Assembly (NCBI GenBank): GCA_033791445.1
Contig: JASJGS010000044.1
Location: 11,882 to 75,881, forward strand
Reading direction: 5' to 3'
Length of the DNA: 64,000 nucleotides
DNA from: JANTGF01 sp033791445
GTDB lineage: Bacteria; Bacteroidota; Bacteroidia; Bacteroidales; VadinHA17
Shown: positions 24,576 through 33,969 of the stretch, one piece after another
Position numbering within the stretch: the first letter of the stretch is position 1
How the letters are laid out: each line of letters opens with the position of its first letter
Position numbers and translations under genes: made by a program
Notes under the pieces: model-generated
What the model was told of the DNA's origin: nothing
What the model saw: the letters and a program-made list of their open reading frames with translations, nothing else
Databases searched by the model: none

Positions 24576-25991
24576 CTAATATTCATCTCCTTTAGTGGCA
24601 AAAATAGGTTTGTGCTTAATCCATTTTCCCCTAGTAAAATCTGGAAAATACTGAGGTGCATTGCCCTCTGTAATAGATCTTTCAGATAATGGGGATATGG
24701 CACTCCAGGCAGCAGCATCATAAGCGTCAAGTGGTGGTGACTCCTGGCGTTTTACTGATTCTACGAATGCATGATCAACAAAGAAATCCATTCCACCATG
24801 GCCTGAACCAGCAGCATATTCTCCATATTTTTGCCAGAGGGGGTGATCGTATTTCTCAAGCCAGCTTGGCAGAACCTCTTCTCCTTCAGCAACTTCAGGG
24901 GCTTTATTCATATCTTCCCACTGATGTGGCTTACTTACCCCTTCTATGTAAATACGACGGGTATGATAATCGAAATCGCTTATTCCCTTTTCCCCCTGCA
25001 CTTCAAAATTTAAGGAATAAGGTCTGGGTAAATTTGTGTCATGGGTAACGAGGATGGTCTCACCATTTGCCGTATTGATCTGGCTAGTTACCACATCACC
25101 CAATTCCCATTTAAGCTTTGCATTAGGATGATCTGGCCCGCCATCAGCATGATTTACAATGTAATTATGCAAACCCCTGGATTTAGTAGAATGAGATGTA
25201 AGAGATACAAAACGGTTGCCTCGGTTTATATTCATCATAGATGCGATTGGGCCAACTCCATGAGTAGGGTAGAGGTCCCCATTTCTATATAGGGAATGCT
25301 GTGTTCTCCATCTTGCTTCTCCATGTGCTCCATCTCCAAACTCAACACCTGGATCAAATTTCACACCCCTTAGATCGTGCCTATAACCACAACGACCATG
25401 CACTAATTCACCAAATACCCCTTGCCTTACCATATTCAGAACCGCCATAACATCCCTGCGATAATTAACATTCTCAAGGATCATAGTAGGCTTGCCGGTG
25501 GCTTCAAAGGTATTTACCAGGTCCCAGCACTCTTCAATTGTGTTGGCAGCAGAAACTTCCACTCCCGCATATTTTCCAGATTTCATAGTATCTACAGCCA
25601 TTTTGGTATGCCACAACCATGGAGTGGCAATTATTACCCCATCAATTTCCTCTCTGGCTAGAAGGTCGAGGTAGGCATGCTCACTTTGAGTATAAGCATT
25701 AGCTTTATTGACTCCTGCCTTTTCAAGCATATCCTGGGTTCTGTCAATAGCATTTGGATCAATATCACAAATTGCTGTAACCTCAACATCTTCTCGGTTG
25801 AGAATATTTCTTAAATGACTTCTACCTCGGCCACCAACTCCAATAAAAGCAATATTAACTTTTTCATTCTTAGAGGACTTCCCAAAGGCCAGTGTGGGGG
25901 CCACAGCAATTCCCAATCCAGTAACTGCTGTTGATTTTATGAATGTTCTTCGATTTAAATTGGAACGGAATTGAACTGGATTATTTCCCAT
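24576..25991 (-). CDS. GH109-like Tat-exported Gfo/Idh/MocA protein (alpha-N-acetylgalactosaminidase-like)
   Basis: This 471-residue protein has a twin-arginine-type start (NRRTFIKSTAVTGLGIAVAP), then a Rossmann fold with IAFIGVGGRGRSHLRN and AICDIDPNAIDRTQ. The central part carries GRCGYRHDLRG, RWRTQHSLYRNGDLYPTHGVG and NINRGNRF. These closely match the NAD-dependent GH109 glycosidases typified by the Elizabethkingia alpha-N-acetylgalactosaminidase, which converts blood group A antigen. It would act in the periplasm with tightly bound NAD. Ordinary Gfo/Idh/MocA oxidoreductases are the main alternative, but the YPTHG and GNRF segments favour GH109. It leads a three-gene run with the symporter and sugar kinase. 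Confidence 0.85.
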   Translation of the reverse strand: MGNNPVQFRSNLNRRTFIKSTAVTGLGIAVAPTLAFGKSSKNEKVNIAFIGVGGRGRSHLRNILNREDVEVTAICDIDPNAIDRTQDMLEKAGVNKANAYTQSEHAYLDLLAREEIDGVIIATPWLWHTKMAVDTMKSGKYAGVEVSAANTIEECWDLVNTFEATGKPTMILENVNYRRDVMAVLNMVRQGVFGELVHGRCGYRHDLRGVKFDPGVEFGDGAHGEARWRTQHSLYRNGDLYPTHGVGPIASMMNINRGNRFVSLTSHSTKSRGLHNYIVNHADGGPDHPNAKLKWELGDVVTSQINTANGETILVTHDTNLPRPYSLNFEVQGEKGISDFDYHTRRIYIEGVSKPHQWEDMNKAPEVAEGEEVLPSWLEKYDHPLWQKYGEYAAGSGHGGMDFFVDHAFVESVKRQESPPLDAYDAAAWSAISPLSERSITEGNAPQYFPDFTRGKWIKHKPIFATKGDEY

Positions 25992-26321
25992 TTTGATAAA
26001 GTTAGGTTAGTTTTTTGATGCAAAATGAAGATGTAAATCTAAATTATTCCGGTTTGGTATCCAAATGTTTTTACTAATTGGTAAATGTATTAATCTTCAA
26101 ACAATAGCTTGTAGAAATAAAACTTGATAAAAGTTAAATCTTTCGAAGTTTTGTTGGAAGAGGTTCAGAATAATTGCATGTATCCCATATTTTTTTTAAT
26201 TCTTTAAAATCAAAGACTAATACAGCCTTTTTAATTGAGGATATATTGATTAACTTTATGGGGCAATCTAGGAAGAATCCTGGTTTTGATCTACTGATTA
26301 ATCTAAAATACCTGAAAAGAT
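25992..26321. other. 330-bp intergenic region between divergent genes
   Basis: AT-rich spacer between the GH109-like gene (minus) and the SnoaL-like gene (plus); both promoters should lie here. I see no RNA gene, operator-like palindrome or exact TAnnTTTG box. TAACTTTA at 26251-26258 is a near match only. Confidence 0.6.
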
Positions 26322-26747
26322 ATGAAGAAGGAAGAAATTGAGATTACAGAAATTGTAAATAGGGAAACCAAAGCCTGGGATACTCAGGATGTAAATTTAC
26401 TTATTACTATTTTTCACCCTGATATGGTTTGGCCCTGGCCCAGAACAACCGATTCCCATGACCCAGTGGACTGGGTAATGGTATTGGGTAAATTCAACAA
26501 AGAAAAGTGGAGCCAAGGATGGCAGGACTTATTTGACACACATAACTTGGTACATAATAAGAGGGAAATAAAGAAGATCGTAATTTCTGAGGAAAAAGAT
26601 GGAGCCTTTGCAGTTGTGGATATTGACACCCTTTGGATTGATAAAAACAAGCGGAAAAACCATTGGAAAGGACGAGTATGTAAAGTGTATTCGAAGATAG
26701 GTCATGAATGGAAATTGACTATGCATACCGGGGCATTGGAATATTAA
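26322..26747 (+). CDS. SnoaL/NTF2-like domain protein
   Basis: This 141-residue cytosolic protein has the cone-shaped SnoaL/DUF4440 pattern: an N-terminal helix (EIVNRETKAWDTQD), LLITIFHPDMVWPWP, then paired strands (KKIVISEEKDGAFAVVDIDT, GRVCKVYSKIGHEWKLTMHT). Family members serve as small isomerases, hydrolases or steroid/ligand-binding proteins, so the fold alone does not give a function. Trp and His residues lining the predicted pocket (MVWPWPRTTDSHD) could bind a small hydrophobic molecule. It stands 11 bp before the GH106-like gene and probably shares its transcript. A link to rhamnose or fucose use is possible but unsupported by sequence. Confidence 0.75.
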   Translation: MKKEEIEITEIVNRETKAWDTQDVNLLITIFHPDMVWPWPRTTDSHDPVDWVMVLGKFNKEKWSQGWQDLFDTHNLVHNKREIKKIVISEEKDGAFAVVDIDTLWIDKNKRKNHWKGRVCKVYSKIGHEWKLTMHTGALEY

Positions 26748-26758
26748 ATCTTCACATT

Positions 26759-29482
26759 TTGTATAAAAAAAAACTAGTTAGAATATTATTGATAATCATT
26801 GTCTTCCTGATTATTACGCCTGATTCAAATGCACAACCACATAGAATTACTAATAAGCCATGGACCTATTGGTGGTGGATGGGTAGTGCTGTAAATAAAT
26901 CAGATATAAATTGGCAGCTTAAGGAATTTGCTAAGGCCGGACTTGGGGGCGTTCATATAATTCCAATTTATGGAGTGAAAGGATACGAAAATCAATTTAT
27001 AGATTTCTTAACAGAAGATTGGCTTGAAATAGTTAATTATACCATTGAACAGGCTAAGCTATTGCATTTAGGTGTGGATATTACCCTTGGAACAGGATGG
27101 CCCTATGGAGGGAAATGGATTGATTCTAATACAGCGGCAAAAAAACTACTTATAAAAGAATACAATTTAAACTCTACCAGTCACATTGTTGTTGATTTAG
27201 ATAGTGTTATTCTCAATAATAACTACCTCAATCTGGTTGGACTACTGGTAACAAACAGAAGGGGTGAATCCTTAAATTTAAGTTCAAATATTTCTGAAAA
27301 TAAGGTGGACAAGGATGTGAGCGAATCCGTTTGGGAACTAAGCTTTTTTGGAATTGCCAATACAAATCAGAAGGTGAAGAGAGCAGCTCCGGGTGGAGAA
27401 GGATTGGTTATAGATTATTTTGAAAGAGAGGCAGTCATGACCTACCTAAATCATTTTGACTCAATATTTGATAAATCTTCATATTCCCTGTCACCAAGAG
27501 CCTATTATCATGATTCTTATGAGGTGTTTGGTGCAGATTGGACATTGAATTTTACAAATCGTTTCAAAGAGCTGAGAGGTTATGAACTGGTGGAGTTACT
27601 GCCTGTTTTAATTGATGAGCTAAGTCCACAAAGGCCTCTTCTTATTCATGATATTCGGGAAACCATTTCTGATCTGGTTTTTACGGAATTTGCTGAAACC
27701 TGGACTAATTGGTGCAAAAATCATAATATTAATTCTCGATACCAGGCCCATGGCTCCCCTTCCAATTTACTTGATTTGTATGCCCTTTCAGATATTCCTG
27801 AGACGGAATCTTTTGGATGCAGCGGTTTTACTATACCCAATTTGAAATGTGATCCGGATTTCGAGGAAGACCGATTTGGTCGTCCCAGTCCTTTAATGAT
27901 GAAATTCGCTTCTTCTCCAGCGCATCTGTTTCATAAACAATTGGTTAGTTCTGAGACGGCAACCTGGTTGGGAAATCATTTTAAGGTGTCATTGAGCCAG
28001 GTGAAACCTCAGGTTGATGAATTATTCGTTTCAGGAATCAATCACATTTTTTATCATGGTATTGCATATTCTCCTAATGAAGAAGTGTATCCGGGGTGGT
28101 TGTTTTATGCTTCCACGAATTTCGGACTAACATCTCATTTCTGGGATGAACTACCACTGCTCAACTCATACATAGAGGAATGTCAGCACCTTTTACAAAA
28201 TTCTAGTCCTGATAACGATATCCTATTGTACTTCCCTATAGATGATTTATGGACAAAATATCCAGGCGAACCTCTTCTGACACTTGATGTGCATAAGCAT
28301 TCGAAATGGTTTAGTAAAACGGCTTTTGGTATTACTGCTAAATTGTTATGGGATAATGGATATTGTTTTGATTATATTTCCGACAAGCAAATAAATCAAT
28401 TGACAATTGGGGCTGATAGCCGATTGTCTTTGAAATCCGAATCATCCTATTCATTGATAGTAATTCCTTCCATTGACTATATCAACAAAAAAACCTATTC
28501 AAAGCTGGATTCCCTGGCAGAAAATGGGGTGAAAATTATTTTTGTTGATAGGCTTCCAGAACGTTTTGCAGGTATCATGGGAGAATCATTCCCAGTAGAG
28601 GAAATTTCAGAATTGAAAAGTGGTTTAATGTCTAATAACAACACAGTAATATCTGATAATTTATTAATTGATTTAGGTGTTCAGGACATTAATCAGGAGA
28701 ATATTAAACTTATGGGGCTCGACTTTATTCGAAAAAAGAACGAAAATGGTTTTCTTTATTTCATTACTAATTTAGGCAATCAGTACTATGAGGATAGCAT
28801 AAGTTTGTCTCGAAACTCCAATTTTATCGAGATTTATGATCCTCAAAATCAAAACCAGGGCTTTTTAAAATCATCCAATAAATTTATATTACAATTACCT
28901 CCTGGGAAGTCATGTTTCATAAAAACCTATGAGGAAAAACCTTCATCAGACCCATGGACTTTTTTCAGACCCTGCGATACCCTAAATCTTAATAATGAAT
29001 GGACTGTAGATTTTCATCTGGATTCCAAAAAGAATGTAAATTCCAGATACAAAATTGACACCCTGGAATCATGGATTGAGTGGGTGGATGAGGAGTTAAA
29101 ATCATTTTGTGGAAAAGCTACGTATTCTTCATTTTTTAAACTTAAAAACTACGAGAAATCGAGTAGTTACAAGCTTGTTATTGATGATATAAATGAGACC
29201 GCAGAAATCACCATAAATGGTATTAATTGTGGCACAATCTGGGCCTTGCCATATGAGCTTGAAATTCCGAGGGCTGTTTTGAAAAAACGCAATACAATTC
29301 AGATTAAAGTTCAGAACCTTTCAGCCAATAAGATAGGAGAAATTGATAGACAGGGGCGTAACTGGAAAAAGTTTTACGATATTAATTTTGTTGATATCCA
29401 GTACAAGCCTTTTGATGCATCCAATTGGGACTATGTTCCTTCGGGTATTTCAGGCAATATAAGACTGATTAAGAATAAGTAA
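26759..29482 (+). CDS. secreted GH106-like glycosidase (alpha-L-rhamnosidase family)
   Basis: This 908-residue protein resembles GH106 alpha-L-rhamnosidases. It opens with PWTYWWWMGSAVNKSDINWQ, GLGGVHIIPIYGVKGYE and DITLGTGWPYGGKW, and includes DSYEVFGADWT, SSETATWLGNHFKV and FYHGIAYSP. The C-terminus is a carbohydrate-binding-like beta sandwich (TAEITINGINCGTIWALPYE). I place the start at the TTG at 26759 because it yields a clean signal peptide (YKKKLVRILLIIIVFLIIT, ending NAQ) 11 bp after the previous stop. The ATG at 26708 would add 17 residues lying inside the preceding gene. It acts outside the cytoplasm on terminal deoxyhexose; rhamnose is the family substrate. The fucose genes follow on the same strand. 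Confidence 0.82.
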   Translation: MYKKKLVRILLIIIVFLIITPDSNAQPHRITNKPWTYWWWMGSAVNKSDINWQLKEFAKAGLGGVHIIPIYGVKGYENQFIDFLTEDWLEIVNYTIEQAKLLHLGVDITLGTGWPYGGKWIDSNTAAKKLLIKEYNLNSTSHIVVDLDSVILNNNYLNLVGLLVTNRRGESLNLSSNISENKVDKDVSESVWELSFFGIANTNQKVKRAAPGGEGLVIDYFEREAVMTYLNHFDSIFDKSSYSLSPRAYYHDSYEVFGADWTLNFTNRFKELRGYELVELLPVLIDELSPQRPLLIHDIRETISDLVFTEFAETWTNWCKNHNINSRYQAHGSPSNLLDLYALSDIPETESFGCSGFTIPNLKCDPDFEEDRFGRPSPLMMKFASSPAHLFHKQLVSSETATWLGNHFKVSLSQVKPQVDELFVSGINHIFYHGIAYSPNEEVYPGWLFYASTNFGLTSHFWDELPLLNSYIEECQHLLQNSSPDNDILLYFPIDDLWTKYPGEPLLTLDVHKHSKWFSKTAFGITAKLLWDNGYCFDYISDKQINQLTIGADSRLSLKSESSYSLIVIPSIDYINKKTYSKLDSLAENGVKIIFVDRLPERFAGIMGESFPVEEISELKSGLMSNNNTVISDNLLIDLGVQDINQENIKLMGLDFIRKKNENGFLYFITNLGNQYYEDSISLSRNSNFIEIYDPQNQNQGFLKSSNKFILQLPPGKSCFIKTYEEKPSSDPWTFFRPCDTLNLNNEWTVDFHLDSKKNVNSRYKIDTLESWIEWVDEELKSFCGKATYSSFFKLKNYEKSSSYKLVIDDINETAEITINGINCGTIWALPYELEIPRAVLKKRNTIQIKVQNLSANKIGEIDRQGRNWKKFYDINFVDIQYKPFDASNWDYVPSGISGNIRLIKNK

Positions 29483-29552
29483 GATTATCATTTTAAATTG
29501 ACCAGATTTTATTTAATTTAGTCAGCTGAAAAAGTTGCTAAAACGTTTTAAT

Positions 29553-31367
29553 ATGACAAAAATAGAAGATTTTAAAATGAATGAGCCGGTAAACAGGCTT
29601 AGAGGGAGTTTGCCCAAAATTGGTATTCGACCGGTTATTGATGGTCGTGAAAAAGGCGTGCGTGAATCGCTAGAAGAACAAACTATGAAAATGGCAATTT
29701 CTGCTGCCGATTTGATATCTCAAAACCTGAAACATCCAAACGGACTCCCTGTTGAGTGTGTTATTGCAGATTCTACAATAGGTGGTGTAGCAGAAGCTGC
29801 TGATTGTACTGAAAAGTTTTCACGAGAAGGGGTTGGTGTTTCACTTACTGTTACTCCCTGTTGGTGTTACGGAACTGAAGTTATGGATACGGACCCATTG
29901 TTACCTAAAGCAGTATGGGGTTTTAATGGTACGGAACGACCAGGTGCTGTTTACCTGGCAGCTGCTCTGGCTGGTTATAGTCAAAAAGGTCTGCCGGCCT
30001 TTGGCATTTATGGAAGAGATGTTCAGGATTCAGGAGATACCAGCATACCAATAGATGTCAGGGAAAAGATTCTGAATTTTTGTAAAGCAGGCCTGGCCGT
30101 GGCTGAAATGAAAGGCAAATCCTATTTAGCAGTGGGTGGTGTTTCTATGGGAATTGCAGGTTCCATTGTTGATCATGAGTTTTTATTGGACTACCTGGGT
30201 ATCAGGACTGAGTCAGTCGATATGACAGAGCTGGTGAGGAGAATTGAGGAATCAATATATGATCTTGATGAGTTTGAAAAGGCCATGTCATGGGTAAAGA
30301 AATATGGACGTGAGGGAAAAGATTTAAATTCTCATGAAAATCAGCTATCTGCCGCAAAGAAGGAAGCAGATTGGGAGGTAGTTGTTAAAATGACCTTGAT
30401 CGTTAGGGATTTAATGATCGGAAATCCAAAATTGAAGGAGATTGGTTTTGGAGAGGAAGCACTTGGCCACAATTCCATTGTGTCTGGTTTTCAGGGACAA
30501 AGGCAGTGGACAGATCATTTTCCAAATGGAGATTTTATGGAGGCTATGCTCAATTCCTCCTTTGACTGGAATGGGATTCGGGAAGCGTTTATGGTTGCTA
30601 CAGAGAATGATAGCCTGAATGGTATTTCAATGTTATTTGGTCATTTACTCACCGACAGGGCACAAATATTTTCTGATGTAAGAACATACTGGAGCCCTGA
30701 TGCGGTTAAAAGAGTTACCGGAAAAGAACTGGAAGGGAAAGCTGCAAATGGGATAATACACTTAATAAATTCTGGGTCTACTACCTTGGATGCAACCGGA
30801 CAGATGAAAGTAACTGGAGAATCAGTTATGAAACCATTCTGGGAGGTTAGCGCTGAAGATGTAGAGGAGTGCATGAATGCAACTCAATGGGCCCCGGCTG
30901 ACCTGGGCTATTTCAGAGGAGGTGGATTTTCAAGCCAGTTTCTGACTCTTGGCGAAATGCCTGTAACTATGTCGAGATTGAATATTGTTAAGGGGCTCGG
31001 GCCTGTGCTTCAAATTGCAGAAGGCTATACGGTAAATCTTGATCCGGAAGTAAATGGAATACTAGATAGTCGGACCAATCCGACCTGGCCAACCACTTGG
31101 TTTGTTCCAAACTTGTTGGAAACAGGGCCATTTAAGGATGTTTATTCAGTTATGGCTAACTGGGGTGCGAATCATGGCGCCATTTCTTATGGACATATTG
31201 GTCATCAATTGATTACACTAGCCTCTATGTTAAGAATACCGGTAAACATGCACAATGTGGATGAAAGCCGTTTGTTCAGGCCTTCTTCCTGGTCAGCTTT
31301 TGGAACCCAAAATACTGAAGGTGCAGATTTTCGAGCCTGCAACAGCTATGGGCCACTTTATAGATAA
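29553..31367 (+). CDS. fucI: L-fucose isomerase
   Basis: This 604-residue manganese enzyme converts L-fucose to L-fuculose (and D-arabinose to D-ribulose). I start at ATG 29553 (MTKIEDFKMNEPVNRL). An upstream TTG would add six residues, and ATG 29577 is also possible. The N-terminal domain starts LPKIGIRPVIDGREKGVRES. The C-terminal part carries MVATENDSLNGIS and IFSDVRTYWSPD, which hold the Glu and Asp metal ligands, and ISYGHIGHQ. Size and motifs match E. coli FucI (591 residues). It is followed after 35 bp by fuculokinase. No fuculose-phosphate aldolase is present nearby, so the third pathway step must be elsewhere or different. Confidence 0.95.
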   Translation: MTKIEDFKMNEPVNRLRGSLPKIGIRPVIDGREKGVRESLEEQTMKMAISAADLISQNLKHPNGLPVECVIADSTIGGVAEAADCTEKFSREGVGVSLTVTPCWCYGTEVMDTDPLLPKAVWGFNGTERPGAVYLAAALAGYSQKGLPAFGIYGRDVQDSGDTSIPIDVREKILNFCKAGLAVAEMKGKSYLAVGGVSMGIAGSIVDHEFLLDYLGIRTESVDMTELVRRIEESIYDLDEFEKAMSWVKKYGREGKDLNSHENQLSAAKKEADWEVVVKMTLIVRDLMIGNPKLKEIGFGEEALGHNSIVSGFQGQRQWTDHFPNGDFMEAMLNSSFDWNGIREAFMVATENDSLNGISMLFGHLLTDRAQIFSDVRTYWSPDAVKRVTGKELEGKAANGIIHLINSGSTTLDATGQMKVTGESVMKPFWEVSAEDVEECMNATQWAPADLGYFRGGGFSSQFLTLGEMPVTMSRLNIVKGLGPVLQIAEGYTVNLDPEVNGILDSRTNPTWPTTWFVPNLLETGPFKDVYSVMANWGANHGAISYGHIGHQLITLASMLRIPVNMHNVDESRLFRPSSWSAFGTQNTEGADFRACNSYGPLYR

Positions 31368-31402
31368 GGGTGTTTATTTAGTTTAATTAATTCATCTCGT
31401 AC

Positions 31403-32851
31403 GTGAATGAGAAGATCATACTTGTTCTGGATTGTGGTGCCACAAATGTGCGAACCATAGCTGTAAATGAGTTTGGCAAAATCCTGGAAAGTCATTCCCT
31501 GTCTAACAATACGCGTCCTGACCCAGATGCAAAGAATCTGGTTATTTGGGATGTGTTTGAAATTTGGGATAAATTTAAAGAAACTACTACTGCCGTTTTA
31601 AGCAAAATTAATCCCGATGATGTAGCTGGGGTTACCGTTACCGCTTTTGGCGTAGATGGAGCACCATTTGATAAAGATGGGAATATGCTTCACCCGGTCA
31701 TTTCATGGCAATGTTCACGGACAGAACCTATAATGAATTCCATTGACAAGTATATTTCAATGGATGAATTATACCAGATTAGTGGTGTCCAACCTTTTCA
31801 TTTCAATACTATTAATAAACTCATATGGTTTAGGGAAAATAAGCCAGATATACTTGAGAAAACGGAGGCGTATCTGTTTATTCCTTCTATTTTCACCTAT
31901 TTCTTAACAGGTGAATTAAACATTGACAGTTCTATGGCAGGAACATCCATGCTTACTGAACTAGAAACCCGCTCCTTTTCCGACCTGATTTTGGATCGAA
32001 TTGGCGTATCAAAGGAAATTTTTCCGGACTGCCTTGAGCCGGGAGAATTGGTTGGCAGGATAAACCAGGAGGCTCAAAAACAGACTGGGATTCCATTGGG
32101 TACACCCGTTATAGCATCCGGCCATGATACCCAATTTGCTGTATATGGGTCAGGAGCAGGTGAAAATATCCCTGTACTTAGTTCTGGGACATGGGAAATA
32201 CTTATGGTTCGGGCAAGGCAGGCAGATTCAAATATTAAGCAATTGCAAAAGGGTGTAACCAATGAGTTTGATGCTATACCTGGAATATATAATATTGGTT
32301 TGCAGTGGATCGCATCAGGGATGCTGGAGTGGGTAAAAAGAATGTTCTACTCAGAGTGTGAGATGAAAGGAAATATATATGAGTATATGATCTCAGAAGC
32401 TTCGAAGATTCTTCCGGGTTCTGATGTCATTTCTATAAAACCAGATTTTTTCAAAAAACCAGGTTCTGTTGGAGGAGTTATTTCTGGATTAACCATGGAT
32501 ACAACACGTGGTCAAATCTATAGGGCTGCTCTTGAGTCGCTTTCATATAGACTTAAAAAAGAGTTAAAAGAACTGGAAAAGTCTGGTGATTTTAAGGCCG
32601 AATCTTTGATCGTGGTGGGTGGCGGTTCAAGGAATTCGCTCTGGAACCAGATTCGGGCCGATGTTTTGAATTTGCCCATAAAAGTAATTGAACAAAAGGA
32701 AACTACGGTTCTGGGTGCTGCCTTATTCGCTTTGAGCGGTGTAGGTGTTTACAAATCGCCGGAGGAGGCCAGGAGTGTTATAGAGTATAAGGGAGAAGTG
32801 TTTGAACCAGGAACAAATTCTTCTGTCTATCAGGATTTAATATCCAGGTAG
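31403..32851 (+). CDS. fucK: L-fuculokinase
   Basis: This 482-residue FGGY-family kinase phosphorylates L-fuculose at C1. It aligns well with E. coli FucK: IILVLDCGATNVRTIAVN at the start, VTAFGVDGAPFDKDGN, SGHDTQFAVYGSGA, VLSSGTWEILMVRARQ, LQWIASGMLEWVK and the nucleotide-site VVGGGSRNSLWNQI. Translation starts at GTG 31403, supported because it gives the same length before DCGATN as E. coli FucK and no ATG fits. The gene is 35 bp after fucI and clearly in the same operon. An NAD-dependent epimerase follows 83 bp later. Confidence 0.95.
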   Translation: MNEKIILVLDCGATNVRTIAVNEFGKILESHSLSNNTRPDPDAKNLVIWDVFEIWDKFKETTTAVLSKINPDDVAGVTVTAFGVDGAPFDKDGNMLHPVISWQCSRTEPIMNSIDKYISMDELYQISGVQPFHFNTINKLIWFRENKPDILEKTEAYLFIPSIFTYFLTGELNIDSSMAGTSMLTELETRSFSDLILDRIGVSKEIFPDCLEPGELVGRINQEAQKQTGIPLGTPVIASGHDTQFAVYGSGAGENIPVLSSGTWEILMVRARQADSNIKQLQKGVTNEFDAIPGIYNIGLQWIASGMLEWVKRMFYSECEMKGNIYEYMISEASKILPGSDVISIKPDFFKKPGSVGGVISGLTMDTTRGQIYRAALESLSYRLKKELKELEKSGDFKAESLIVVGGGSRNSLWNQIRADVLNLPIKVIEQKETTVLGAALFALSGVGVYKSPEEARSVIEYKGEVFEPGTNSSVYQDLISR

Positions 32852-32934
32852 ATTTCCTACATTGGATGGAATATAATGTCCTTGTTTGGAATAGGAATGT
32901 TGGTAGCTTTTAATCAAACTGAATTCAATTAGCC

Positions 32935-33948
32935 ATGTCAAAAAGAGTTCTTTTAACCGGTGCATCTGGAACAGTTGGTTATGCAGCATTAAAAATGCTG
33001 GTCGAGGAGAGTAAGCATGAAATCACTGTATTTGATCTTGAAACGAAAAAATCCAGGAAGCTTCTCAGGAAATATAAATCCAGAGTAAAGTTGGTATTTG
33101 GAGACATTAGCAATAAGGATGATGTACGAAAGGTCAGTAAGGATAAGGATGTTGTAATTCATCTTGCTGCACTTATCCCGCCATTGGCTGATGACATGCC
33201 AGGACTGGCCTATAAAGTAAATGTTACAGGTACTAAGAATTTGGTTGAGTCACTCGAAATAAACTCCCCATATGCTTTTTTTGCTTATAGTTCCTCTGTG
33301 GCTACATATGGAGATAGGCTGAGTAATCCCGACATCTATACAACTGACCCTTTGATCCCCAGTGTTGGAGATGAATATGCTAAGACAAAAATTGAAGCAG
33401 AACAAATTATCCGGCAATCGAAGTTGAAGTGGACAATATTTAGATTGTCAGCCATTATGGGAAGCAACAATCATGAGACCGGGAAGCTCATGTTTCATAT
33501 GCCTCTGAGTACTTCCATGGAAATTGCAACACCCCAGGATACAGCCAGGGCATTCGTTTATGCAGTTGATCATGCAGCTGAGCTCAATCACACTATTTTT
33601 AATCTGGGAGGAGGAGATAAATGCCGAATAAAATACCTGGATTTTATTTCAAAGTCGTTTGATATAGCAGGTTTAGGAGAACTTGACTTCCCGGAAAATA
33701 CCTTTGCGGAGAGGAACTTTCACTGTGGCCATTATGCCGATGGTGATAAACTGGAGGAGATCCTGCACTTTAGACAAGATACAATAGATGATTACTTTAT
33801 TAAGCTAGAGGAGGATACGCCATTTTTCAAGAAGTTAGTGACCCGGCTATTTAGCAAGCAAATTAAGAAAATGCTCCTTTCAAAATCTGAACCCTTAAAT
33901 GCCAGGACCAATAACAATACCCAGTTAATTGAACGTTTCTTTAATTAA
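32935..33948 (+). CDS. NAD-dependent epimerase/dehydratase (extended SDR)
   Basis: This 337-residue extended SDR has RVLLTGASGTVGYAALKML as the nucleotide-binding start, VIHLAALIPP, YSSSVATYG and catalytic Tyr/Lys in EYAKTKIEAEQ. The middle (FRLSAIMGSN, MEIATPQDTARAFVYAVDH) is typical of sugar-nucleotide or 3-beta-HSD-like epimerases. The specific substrate cannot be read. It follows fuculokinase in the same direction and its C-terminal tail is basic (KKLVTRLFSKQIKKMLLSK). It may act on a fucose-pathway intermediate, for example as a dehydrogenase of the free sugar or lactone, but this is speculation. It converges on the GntR gene. Confidence 0.82.
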   Translation: MSKRVLLTGASGTVGYAALKMLVEESKHEITVFDLETKKSRKLLRKYKSRVKLVFGDISNKDDVRKVSKDKDVVIHLAALIPPLADDMPGLAYKVNVTGTKNLVESLEINSPYAFFAYSSSVATYGDRLSNPDIYTTDPLIPSVGDEYAKTKIEAEQIIRQSKLKWTIFRLSAIMGSNNHETGKLMFHMPLSTSMEIATPQDTARAFVYAVDHAAELNHTIFNLGGGDKCRIKYLDFISKSFDIAGLGELDFPENTFAERNFHCGHYADGDKLEEILHFRQDTIDDYFIKLEEDTPFFKKLVTRLFSKQIKKMLLSKSEPLNARTNNNTQLIERFFN

Positions 33949-33969
33949 GCAGAAGCAAAATATCCCTGC

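Noticed and set aside
24576..25991. Plain Gfo/Idh/MocA sugar oxidoreductase
   Set aside because: The YPTHG, RWRTQHS and INRGNRF segments and the Tat-type signal fit GH109 better, though activity remains untested.
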